From Clostridiales bacterium UBA1380 (GTDB lineage Bacteria > Bacillota > Clostridia > Oscillospirales > CAG-272), in assembly GCA_002305445.1 (NCBI GenBank), contig DBRA01000008.1, positions 33,796 to 40,864 on the forward strand: a DNA stretch of 7,069 bases, read 5' to 3'. The translations under genes and the position numbers were made by a program. Under the pieces are notes generated by a model. The model saw only the letters and a list, made by a program, of their open reading frames with translations, searched no databases and had not been told where the DNA came from. Below are positions 1 to 4,439 of the stretch, in pieces; position 1 is the first letter of the stretch, and each line of letters begins with the position of its first letter.

Positions 1-108
1 GCGCTCGTCTTCGCGACCGAGACCGCGCTTGAGGCCGGCGAATACACCCTGACCTTCACCTTCGGCGGCAGAAGCTTCAGCGCTTCTTTCGAAATCGCCG
101 CTGAGTAA
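1..108 (+). CDS. C-terminal end of an unidentified protein (5' truncated by window edge)
   Basis: Frame 1 is open from the first base to a TAA at 106-108 and gives 35 residues. The tail alternates polar and hydrophobic residues (EYTLTFTFGGRSFSASFEI), which reads like the last strands of a beta-sandwich or Ig-like domain, as often found at the C-terminus of secreted or cell-surface proteins. Too little is present to name a family. It lies directly upstream of a strong palindromic terminator, which fits a real gene end rather than a chance reading frame. The coding assignment is moderately sure; the fold is a guess from the strand pattern. Confidence 0.6.
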   Translation, partial: ALVFATETALEAGEYTLTFTFGGRSFSASFEIAAE

Positions 109-118
109 TCAAAGCAAT

Positions 119-150
119 AAAAAAACGGGAGCGTACGCTCCCGTTTTTTT
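119..150. terminator. Bidirectional rho-independent terminator
   Basis: The 18-base perfect palindrome at 126-143 (CGGGAGCGTACGCTCCCG) is flanked by an A tract at 119-125 and a T tract at 144-150. It reads as a GC stem followed by a U run on both strands. It sits between two convergent genes: the + gene ending at 108 and the - strand esterase, whose TAA stop (149-151) overlaps the T tract. One element therefore plausibly ends both transcripts. Confidence 0.92.
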
Positions 151-943
151 ACGCTTGCGGTTTGCCGTAGCCCTGCAGCGTCAGCCATTTCTGGCACAGC
201 GCCGGCCACTGGCCGACGTCGGGCAGTCCCGTTGCGAGCCCGAGCCCGTGATAACCGTGCGGGAAGATATGCATCTCAAACGGCACGCCGTGTTCGGCCA
301 GCGCCCTCGCCAGCATGAGGCTGTTTTCAACCGGCACGCAGCCGTCGTCCGCGGTGTGCCAGATGAACGCCGGCGGCGTGTCGCGCGTGACGTTGAGTTC
401 GGCGGAAAAACGGCGCACGAGCGCAAGATCGTCGCCCTTGTCGCCGAGAAGCGAATAGCGCGATCCGCAGTGCTCGTAAGAGATGAAGCTGACGACCGCG
501 TAACAGGGGATGAATGCGTCCGGGCGCGACGACAGGCGATCTATCGGGTCGTCGGCGTCCGGATTTCCGTCCGTATATAGCGTCGCGGCGGAGCAGGTGA
601 GGTTTCCGCCCGCGGAAAAGCCGAGAATCGCTACCTTTTCGTAACCGAACGAGCGCACAAGGCGTATGGCGCGCAGCGCGTCGGTGAGCGGTGCGTCGTA
701 CGGGCACGGGCGCACCCTGTAATCGAGCGTGAACGCCGATATGCCCGCCTGATTGAGCATCTCGGATATCGGGTCGCCCTCGTGCTGCGCCTTCATGCAG
801 TACCCGCCGCCGGGACAGACGACGACGGCCCCGCGGCTGCCTTCGACAGGGAACGCCTTTATTGACGGCTGCGCCTGACCGCCGCACTCGTCCGTATACG
901 GTGCCTTATCTTTCCAGAGGTAAATGATATCGCCCTTATTCAT
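149..943 (-). CDS. Alpha/beta-hydrolase, esterase/lipase (Aes / acetyl-xylan or feruloyl esterase-like)
   Basis: Predicted cytoplasmic carboxylester hydrolase of 264 residues, with no signal peptide. Visible motifs in order are an oxyanion-hole loop VVVCPGGGY (about residues 40-48, matching the HGGG position of this group), the nucleophile elbow GFSAGG with Ser110, the acid in HTADDGCVP (Asp199 most likely) and the catalytic His232 in PHGYHGLGLA. This is the complete triad of the BD-FAE/acetylesterase type, which often removes acetyl or feruloyl groups from plant polysaccharide; the actual substrate cannot be read from sequence. An in-frame ATG exists 25 codons further upstream (1018), but the start at 941-943 is preferred: AAAGGAG lies 12 bases before it, and the only good promoter (-10 at 987-992) lies downstream of the longer start. 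The gene is monocistronic, converging on the gene at 1-108 and diverging from tRNA-Leu. Confidence 0.9.
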   Translation of the reverse strand: MNKGDIIYLWKDKAPYTDECGGQAQPSIKAFPVEGSRGAVVVCPGGGYCMKAQHEGDPISEMLNQAGISAFTLDYRVRPCPYDAPLTDALRAIRLVRSFGYEKVAILGFSAGGNLTCSAATLYTDGNPDADDPIDRLSSRPDAFIPCYAVVSFISYEHCGSRYSLLGDKGDDLALVRRFSAELNVTRDTPPAFIWHTADDGCVPVENSLMLARALAEHGVPFEMHIFPHGYHGLGLATGLPDVGQWPALCQKWLTLQGYGKPQA

Positions 944-986
944 GGTTAGTATGTACTCCTTTAATAGGCGTGTTAACTGTCTATTA

Positions 987-1015
987 ATGATACCACGCGG
1001 CGCGGTGATTTTCAA
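987..1015 (-). promoter_or_regulatory. Promoter of the esterase gene
   Basis: On the minus strand, TTGAAA (-35, at 1010-1015), a 17-base spacer and TATCAT (-10, at 987-992) are each one mismatch from consensus. A TGG immediately before the -10 makes it an extended -10. Transcription should start near 980, giving a leader of about 37 nt that contains AAAGGAG at 956-962. This decides the start codon of the esterase at 943. Confidence 0.8.
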
Positions 1016-1060
1016 CAAAAATAATAATAGAAGACACTTTAAAAATTACTTTAAAAACTC

Positions 1061-1089
1061 TTGACATATGGGGTTTGATTTAGTATAAT
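1061..1089 (+). promoter_or_regulatory. Consensus sigma-A promoter of tRNA-Leu
   Basis: Exact TTGACA at 1061-1066, a 17-base spacer and exact TATAAT at 1084-1089, with AT-rich DNA upstream (1016-1058) that could act as an UP element. Start near 1096, about 22 nt before the mature 5' end of the tRNA. A perfect consensus is expected for a stable-RNA gene. Confidence 0.93.
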
Positions 1090-1118
1090 ATATGACGCTG
1101 GCGCTCGACCGGAGATGC

Positions 1119-1200
1119 GCGAGAGTGGCGGAACTGGCAGACGCGCACGTTTGAGGGGCGTGTGGTTCACACCGTACGGGTTCAAGTCCCGTTTCTCGCA
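1119..1200 (+). tRNA. tRNA-Leu(GAG)
   Basis: An 82-nt class II tRNA that folds fully by eye. The acceptor is GCGAGAG (1119-1125) with TTCTCGC (1193-1199, one G-U pair) and discriminator A1200. The D arm contains GCGG/CGC and the GG of the D loop. The anticodon stem CACGT/GCGTG (1146-1150/1158-1162) closes the loop TTGAGGG, giving anticodon GAG at 1153-1155, which reads CUC and CUU. A short extra arm GGT-TCAC-ACC is the leucine/serine-type variable region, and the T arm is ACGGG-TTCAAGT-CCCGT. The CCA end is not encoded (TTC follows), so it must be added by the CCA-adding enzyme. It is a single gene with its own consensus promoter and terminator. Confidence 0.97.
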
Positions 1201-1218
1201 TTCGGCAACGGCAAAAGC

Positions 1219-1253
1219 AAAAAGGCTGTACCTAAAACGGTACGGTCTTTTTT
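1219..1253 (+). terminator. Terminator of tRNA-Leu
   Basis: Stem GGCTGTACC (1224-1232) pairs with GGTACGGTC (1239-1247) through nine pairs including two G-U, around a six-base loop TAAAAC. It is followed by six T (1248-1253) and preceded by five A that can extend the stem. Confidence 0.88.
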
Positions 1254-1336
1254 GTTGTGTTTACCGGGATTTTAAAAGCACTCGCGCACGTACCGGGTTA
1301 AATTTTATAGTAACTGCATTATACACTCAACAAAAT

Positions 1337-1363
1337 AAATGCATCATGAAATGCATCATGAAA
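1337..1363. repeat. Tandem 12-bp direct repeat
   Basis: AAATGCATCATG occurs twice in immediate succession (1337-1348 and 1349-1360), followed by a third partial AAA. It lies in AT-rich non-coding DNA between the tRNA terminator and the next promoter. No function is evident; replication slippage is the simplest explanation. Confidence 0.7.
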
Positions 1364-1374
1364 CAAAGATACTA

Positions 1375-1403
1375 TTAACTTTTATTTACAGTCGTGTTAT
1401 ACT
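1375..1403 (+). promoter_or_regulatory. Candidate promoter of the P-loop kinase gene
   Basis: TTAACT (1375-1380, 4 of 6 to consensus), a 17-base spacer and TATACT (1398-1403, 5 of 6). The predicted start is near 1409-1410, leaving only about 28 nt before the preferred ATG at 1438 and under 10 nt before the alternative ATG at 1417. The spacing is ideal but the -35 is weak. Confidence 0.55.
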
Positions 1404-1437
1404 ATAAAATAAATTGATGTATTTTCCGGGTATTTTT

Positions 1438-1959
1438 ATGCCTAATCAAAAACTCATTATAATAAGCGGGTCTCCGTGCGTCGGCAAAACAACCGCGGCG
1501 GATCTGCTGTTTCAATCCTATGAGAACAGCGCTTTTCTCGACGGAGACTGGTGCTGGTGCGTAAATCCGTTTTCGATAAGCGACCCGCGCCTGCGCAACA
1601 GCGACAAGAGCATGTCGTTCGTGCTTTCGAATTACCTGAACTCCGGTTTCGATTATGTGGTTTTTTCTTCGGTCGTGGCCATGTATGAGTCGATACGGGA
1701 ATCGATATTAAAAGGCATCACGGCCGATAATTTCGAAACCGTCGGCTTTACGCTGACCTGCTCGGAGGAAACGCTCGCCTCGCGCCATAAAAGCCGCGGC
1801 GATAAAAACGAGGTTTCATACCACTGGCTCAGGCTGCCGCCGTATCCGGGCGATAACGTCATTAACACCGACGGCAAGACGCCGGAGCAGGTCGCCGGTG
1901 AAATGAAGATGATAATAGACGCTGCTGATATGACCGTGGCAAAAAGTCCTATGCAATAA
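1438..1959 (+). CDS. Small P-loop NTPase, nucleotide/small-molecule kinase-like, substrate unknown
   Basis: The protein has 173 residues from this start. A Walker A loop GSPCVGKT lies at residues 11-18 right after the first strand (KLIIIS), and a short acidic strand FLDGDWCW at 33-40 resembles the Walker B/substrate site of small phosphotransferases. RHKSRGD (116-122) looks like the arginine-bearing lid of adenylate/shikimate-kinase-like folds, and INTDGKTPEQVAGEM near the C-terminus matches the closing helix of that fold. This is the single-domain kinase plan of about 170-180 residues; neither phosphate acceptor nor pathway can be read. Start choice: ATG 1438 puts the P-loop at the usual distance from the N-terminus, but ATG 1417 (adding MYFPGIF) and TTG 1414 are in frame and none has a clear Shine-Dalgarno. 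The gene stands alone between two terminators. Confidence 0.82.
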   Translation: MPNQKLIIISGSPCVGKTTAADLLFQSYENSAFLDGDWCWCVNPFSISDPRLRNSDKSMSFVLSNYLNSGFDYVVFSSVVAMYESIRESILKGITADNFETVGFTLTCSEETLASRHKSRGDKNEVSYHWLRLPPYPGDNVINTDGKTPEQVAGEMKMIIDAADMTVAKSPMQ

Positions 1960-1997
1960 TCGGTATCTGTTGACAGTACGTCGCCCCTCAACGTCTC

Positions 1998-2027
1998 AAG
2001 ACCGCCCTCGCGGGCGGCCTTTCTTTT
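1998..2027 (+). terminator. Terminator after the P-loop kinase gene
   Basis: CCGCCC (2002-2007) and GGGCGG (2012-2017) pair around loop TCGC, extended outward by AAG/CTT past one A-C mismatch. CCTTTCTTTT follows. It lies 38 bp after the stop codon. The T run is interrupted by one C but the stem is strong. Confidence 0.82.
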
Positions 2028-2081
2028 AATCCGCGATATCACAAAGCGTTCGCTTTTATTAAGCAAGTGTTAACATTATTG

Positions 2082-2110
2082 TTGACAAATAGTTGCGAAT
2101 AGTATAATAT
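2082..2110 (+). promoter_or_regulatory. Promoter of the solute-binding lipoprotein gene
   Basis: Exact TTGACA (2082-2087) and exact TATAAT (2103-2108), but only 15 bases apart. An overlapping weaker -10, TAATAT (2105-2110), would give the usual 17. The start should be near 2115, leaving a leader of about 45 nt with GAAAGGA at 2144-2150 as RBS. AGTGTT (2066-2071) and AACACT (2120-2125) flank the promoter as a short inverted pair that could be an operator, though six bases is weak. Confidence 0.7.
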
Positions 2111-2160
2111 CTATTTATCAACACTCGTTACAAATGTTCTTGCGAAAGGATTCGACATTT

Positions 2161-3627
2161 ATGAAGCGTATACTGACGCTCGCGCTTGCGCTTGCGATGC
2201 TGCTTCCCACCATAGCCTGCAGCACGCAGACAACACCGGAAGACACCGCAGCCGCAACGGATCAAGCTGCAATAACAACCGAGCTTGACACATCAGGCTG
2301 GTCGGAGGCGCAGCTCCGCGCGCTCATCCCGGACAATCTCCCCGCGCGCGACTTCAACAGCCGGCCGTACCGTATAGCATCCGAAGCCGAGAAATCGTAC
2401 GAGATAATATCTGAGGAGCTGAACGGCGAGGTCACTAACGACTCCATATACAACCGCAACCTTTTGATAGAAGACCGTTTTAAAGTTAAGCTCGAGAACG
2501 TAGTCGTCACCGACGCGCACGCTCATGTGAACACGACAGTGACGGCCGGCGACAACGCGTACGAGGTCGTCGGCTTTAAGGCGTGGCTGACGAGCACGCC
2601 TGTTATGGCGCGGTCCCTGCTTAACTGGTACGACATCCCGTACACCGATTTTACGCGGCCGTGGTATTACAAGGACACGAACGACGGCGCGACCATCAAC
2701 GGCAGACTTTTCAACGCGACCTGTTCGCTCGGCATCACGACGCTTCTGTACACATACTCGATATTCTTCAACACGCGCATCTGCACCGATTTCGGATACG
2801 ACCCGGCGACGCTTTACAACCTTGTTTATAATAATGAATGGGTTTACGATAAGTTCTACTCGATTGTCTCGACGATCAGCGTCGATTTAAACGGCGACTC
2901 CAGAATAAACACAAAGGACGTTTTGGGTTATGCGTGCGGAAACTCGCATCCGTTGGACGTGTGGCTCGCGGCTTTTGACATCGACATTATGCAGCGAAAC
3001 GAGGAAGGTTCGATCGTTCCTGTGCTCATCACCGAAAAGACACTGGCGGCGTTTGATAAAATATCCGATCTTACATTCAATACGCCATCTTGTTATTTAT
3101 TCACATCGGAATATCAGGAGTTCAAACTTTTCGCTAACGCCCATGTCGCGCTCTGTCCGTCGCCGTTTCGCATTGCTTTCAGCGAGCTTCGCGATATGGA
3201 GGACACCTACGGAGTCCTTCCTTATCCGAAATGGGATGCGCAGCAGGATAAATATCGTTCGCACATATATGATCAGTACAGTGTTTTCGCGGTTCCGAAA
3301 TCTGTGCCCGAGGACGACTGGGAGTTTGTCGGCATAATATTCGAGGCGCTCAACGCCGAAAGCTATAAGAGCGTCTACCCGGCATATTACGACGTCGCGC
3401 TTAAAAACAAGTACTCGGAGGACGAGGACACGGCGAACATGATCGACATTATCAACGCGGGCGCGGGTATGGAGTTCTCGTTCATGTTCTCGGGCAGCAC
3501 GTCGAATCTCAGCTTCCTTTTCCGAGACTCAATACTTGCCAAGGTTTCGCTTGCGACGAAGTATAAAACCATAGAAAAAGTCGTAAACAAATCGATCGCC
3601 AAGCTGTATACCTATTACGAGGACTGA
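2161..3627 (+). CDS. Extracellular solute-binding lipoprotein of an ABC importer (substrate unknown)
   Basis: The 488-residue protein would capture a solute outside the membrane and hand it to an ABC permease. The N-terminus is a lipoprotein signal: MKR, a hydrophobic run of L and A, then PTIAC with the lipid-carrying Cys at residue 20, followed by a Thr/Ala/Glu-rich linker. The body (GEVTNDSIYNRNLLIEDRFKV near residue 90, aromatic-rich middle, VPEDDWEFVGIIFEALN in the C-terminal half) resembles the large type-2 periplasmic-binding families of Clostridia, many of which bind oligosaccharides. D242-L-N-G-D-S-R-I-N-T-K-D253 is a perfect EF-hand/dockerin-like calcium loop (D242, N244, D246, N250, D253). 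The start at 2161 is chosen over an in-frame ATG at 2134 because GAAAGGA precedes it by 10 bases and the signal peptide begins there. No permease or ATPase gene is adjacent and a terminator-like palindrome follows, so partners must lie elsewhere. Confidence 0.88.
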   Translation: MKRILTLALALAMLLPTIACSTQTTPEDTAAATDQAAITTELDTSGWSEAQLRALIPDNLPARDFNSRPYRIASEAEKSYEIISEELNGEVTNDSIYNRNLLIEDRFKVKLENVVVTDAHAHVNTTVTAGDNAYEVVGFKAWLTSTPVMARSLLNWYDIPYTDFTRPWYYKDTNDGATINGRLFNATCSLGITTLLYTYSIFFNTRICTDFGYDPATLYNLVYNNEWVYDKFYSIVSTISVDLNGDSRINTKDVLGYACGNSHPLDVWLAAFDIDIMQRNEEGSIVPVLITEKTLAAFDKISDLTFNTPSCYLFTSEYQEFKLFANAHVALCPSPFRIAFSELRDMEDTYGVLPYPKWDAQQDKYRSHIYDQYSVFAVPKSVPEDDWEFVGIIFEALNAESYKSVYPAYYDVALKNKYSEDEDTANMIDIINAGAGMEFSFMFSGSTSNLSFLFRDSILAKVSLATKYKTIEKVVNKSIAKLYTYYED

Positions 3628-3660
3628 TCGGATTATTTAATTGCTTCATATGCGCTTAAA

Positions 3661-3696
3661 AAATAAAGGCAATACCCCATATGGGGTATTGCCTTT
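3661..3696. terminator. 32-bp perfect palindrome, bidirectional terminator
   Basis: Positions 3665-3696 form a perfect palindrome centred on CATATG: AAAGGCAATACCCCAT followed by its complement. On + it follows the lipoprotein stop by 37 bp but has only TTT after the stem. On - it is followed by TTTATTTTTT (complement of 3655-3664), a better U tract, so it may back up rpsT termination as well as end the lipoprotein transcript. Confidence 0.82.
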
Positions 3697-3727
3697 GTGC
3701 TTATATCGGTCAACCGGCGGGCGAAAG

Positions 3728-3761
3728 CAAAAACGCGCTCCGGCGGGTTTGACCGAAGCGC
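3728..3761 (-). terminator. Terminator of rpsT
   Basis: Read on the minus strand, GCGCTTCGG (3753-3761) pairs with CCGGAGCGC (3735-3743) over nine pairs with one G-U, a nine-base loop, then GTTTTTG (A run at 3729-3733). The stem begins 7 bp after the rpsT stop. An alternative pairing of TCGGTCAA (3706-3713) with TTGACCGA (3749-3756) overlaps this stem. Confidence 0.8.
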
Positions 3762-3767
3762 ATTTGA

Positions 3768-4031
3768 TTATACTTTGGCGTTGAGCTTCTTTGTATAGCG
3801 GCTCTTATGGCGCGCGGCGGCATTCTTGTGCATAATGCCGCGGCTGACAGCCTGATCGATTTTCTTGATGGTGTCTTTGTAAACGGCTTCGGCGGCAGCC
3901 TTATCCAGCGTATCGATCGCAGTGTTGAACTTCTTTATCTGTGTCTTCAGAGCGGACTTGTACATCTTGTTCCGAAGTGTCTTGACGGCGATCACTTTTA
4001 CGCGCTTCTTCGCAGATTTAATGTTCGGCAA
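3768..4031 (-). CDS. rpsT: 30S ribosomal protein S20
   Basis: The 87-residue protein is the usual length for bacterial S20, which binds 16S rRNA early in 30S assembly. The sequence is diagnostic: (M)PNIKSAKKRVKVIAVKTLRNKMYKSALKT at the N-terminus, and a C-terminal half with DTIKKIDQAVSRGIMHKNAAARHKSRY. It is highly basic (many Lys/Arg) and helical. The start is a TTG codon (4029-4031): it places the conserved PNIKSAKKR directly after the initiator Met, and a ten-base Shine-Dalgarno AGGAGGTGAT (4039-4048) precedes it with 11 bases between its AGGAGG core and the start. The frame stays open upstream to an ATG at 4100, adding 23 residues unlike any S20, so that start is rejected. E. coli rpsT also starts at UUG and is translationally autoregulated; the same may hold here. 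It is monocistronic and divergent from rpoB. Confidence 0.96.
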   Translation of the reverse strand: MPNIKSAKKRVKVIAVKTLRNKMYKSALKTQIKKFNTAIDTLDKAAAEAVYKDTIKKIDQAVSRGIMHKNAAARHKSRYTKKLNAKV

Positions 4032-4038
4032 TTCCTCT

Positions 4039-4048
4039 ATCACCTCCT
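4039..4048 (-). promoter_or_regulatory. Full-length Shine-Dalgarno of rpsT
   Basis: AGGAGGTGAT on the minus strand matches ten bases of the complement of the usual 16S rRNA 3' end. It is stronger than any other RBS in the window and supports initiation at the non-AUG TTG codon at 4031. A second purine patch, GAGGAA (4032-4037), touches the start codon. Confidence 0.85.
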
Positions 4049-4117
4049 GTGTCATAATCGGGTCGCAATGCAGCGCCTGAGAGGGGACGCCGACATTCAT
4101 CTTCCATACGAATAATT

Positions 4118-4146
4118 ATAATACCATATCGAGGTGAAAAAATCAA
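4118..4146 (-). promoter_or_regulatory. Promoter of rpsT
   Basis: On the minus strand TTGATT (4141-4146), a 17-base spacer ending in TGG (extended -10), and TATTAT (4118-4123). The start should be near 4111, giving a leader of about 80 nt before the TTG start codon. The layout is the same as that of the esterase promoter (17-base spacer, TGG extended -10). Confidence 0.75.
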
Positions 4147-4283
4147 TAGTCTGCTGTGTTCTTTTATAAATAAAAAAATCCGTTCCGCAAAATTAACGAA
4201 ATATTTACAATTAAATTTTCCGTAAATCTTCTTCGGTAAATTTAAAAACTTTTCGGATTTCGCTAATAAAATCCAGCGATTTC
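4147..4283. other. AT-rich core of the rpsT-rpoB divergent intergenic region
   Basis: This 137-bp non-coding stretch lies between the two divergent promoters. It is dominated by A and T runs that could bend DNA or act as UP elements for rpoB. It contains the inverted repeat at 4211-4245 and a six-base pair GGATTT/AAATCC (4255-4260, 4269-4274) ending 9 bp before the rpoB -35. I see no gene in it; the one minus-strand reading frame crossing it shows no recognisable protein. Confidence 0.7.
4211..4245. repeat. Inverted repeat between the rpsT and rpoB promoters
   Basis: TTAAATTTTCCG (4211-4222) is matched by CGGTAAATTTAA (4234-4245), 11 of 12 positions complementary, around an 11-base spacer. 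It is centred about 56 bp upstream of the rpoB -35 and about 82 bp from the rpsT -35. No T run follows on either strand, so it is not an obvious terminator; a protein-binding site is possible. Confidence 0.6.
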
Positions 4284-4312
4284 TTGACATGCGGGCTGAA
4301 AAGTATTATAAT
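4284..4312 (+). promoter_or_regulatory. Consensus promoter of rpoB
   Basis: Exact TTGACA (4284-4289), 17-base spacer, exact TATAAT (4307-4312), with AT-rich DNA upstream. Transcription should begin near 4319-4320, giving a leader of about 120 nt. A promoter of this strength right before rpoB implies it heads its own transcription unit. Confidence 0.92.
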
Positions 4313-4331
4313 TGTAGACTGCATGAACTTT

Positions 4332-4375
4332 GCCTTGTCGGCGCGGCATGACTTATGCTGCCGCCGCCGGCTTTT
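4332..4375 (+). promoter_or_regulatory. Terminator-like hairpin in the rpoB leader (possible attenuator)
   Basis: The upper stem pairs 4339-4349 with 4355-4366 (CGGCGCGGCAT with ATGCTGCCGCCG): 11 pairs including one G-U, a single bulged C at 4362 and loop GACTT. A lower stem GCC (4332-4334) with GGC (4369-4371) extends it across a small internal loop. TTTT (4372-4375) follows at once. It starts only about 12 nt into the predicted transcript. The fold is seen by eye; attenuation is an inference, and the U tract is short. Confidence 0.5.
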
Positions 4376-4439
4376 ATCAACGTTAAAATTCCGTCCGCGC
4401 GGAGCGCGTTAAATAAGGAAACGGAGTGATCATTCAAGA

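Noticed and set aside
155..580. 141-codon + frame opposite the esterase
   Set aside because: Arg-rich composition and no domain; the minus-strand gene has a full catalytic triad, promoter and RBS.
944..1018. N-terminal extension of the esterase from the upstream ATG at 1018
   Set aside because: That ATG lies upstream of the promoter -10 and would not be transcribed; the extension has no signal peptide and no RBS, while ATG 943 has AAAGGAG.
1119..1305. Possible integration site at the 3' end of tRNA-Leu, since CGTACCGGGTTAAATT (about 1289-1304) resembles the T arm
   Set aside because: The match is short and imperfect, no integrase or second copy of the tRNA end is present, and the tRNA terminator directly follows.
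1115..1378. 87-codon + frame across the tRNA-Leu gene
   Set aside because: It runs through a complete tRNA and its terminator; the tail encodes a short repeat only because of the 12-bp tandem repeat.
1971..1976. TTGACA just after the kinase stop as a promoter -35
   Set aside because: No acceptable -10 lies 15-19 bases downstream, and the kinase terminator follows; the better promoter is at 2082-2108.
1653..2066. 137-codon minus frame opposite the P-loop kinase
   Set aside because: It reads through the kinase gene and its terminator and lacks any motif, RBS or promoter.
3807..4115. 102-codon + frame opposite rpsT
   Set aside because: S20 is conserved and has promoter, RBS and terminator on the minus strand; the + frame has none of these.
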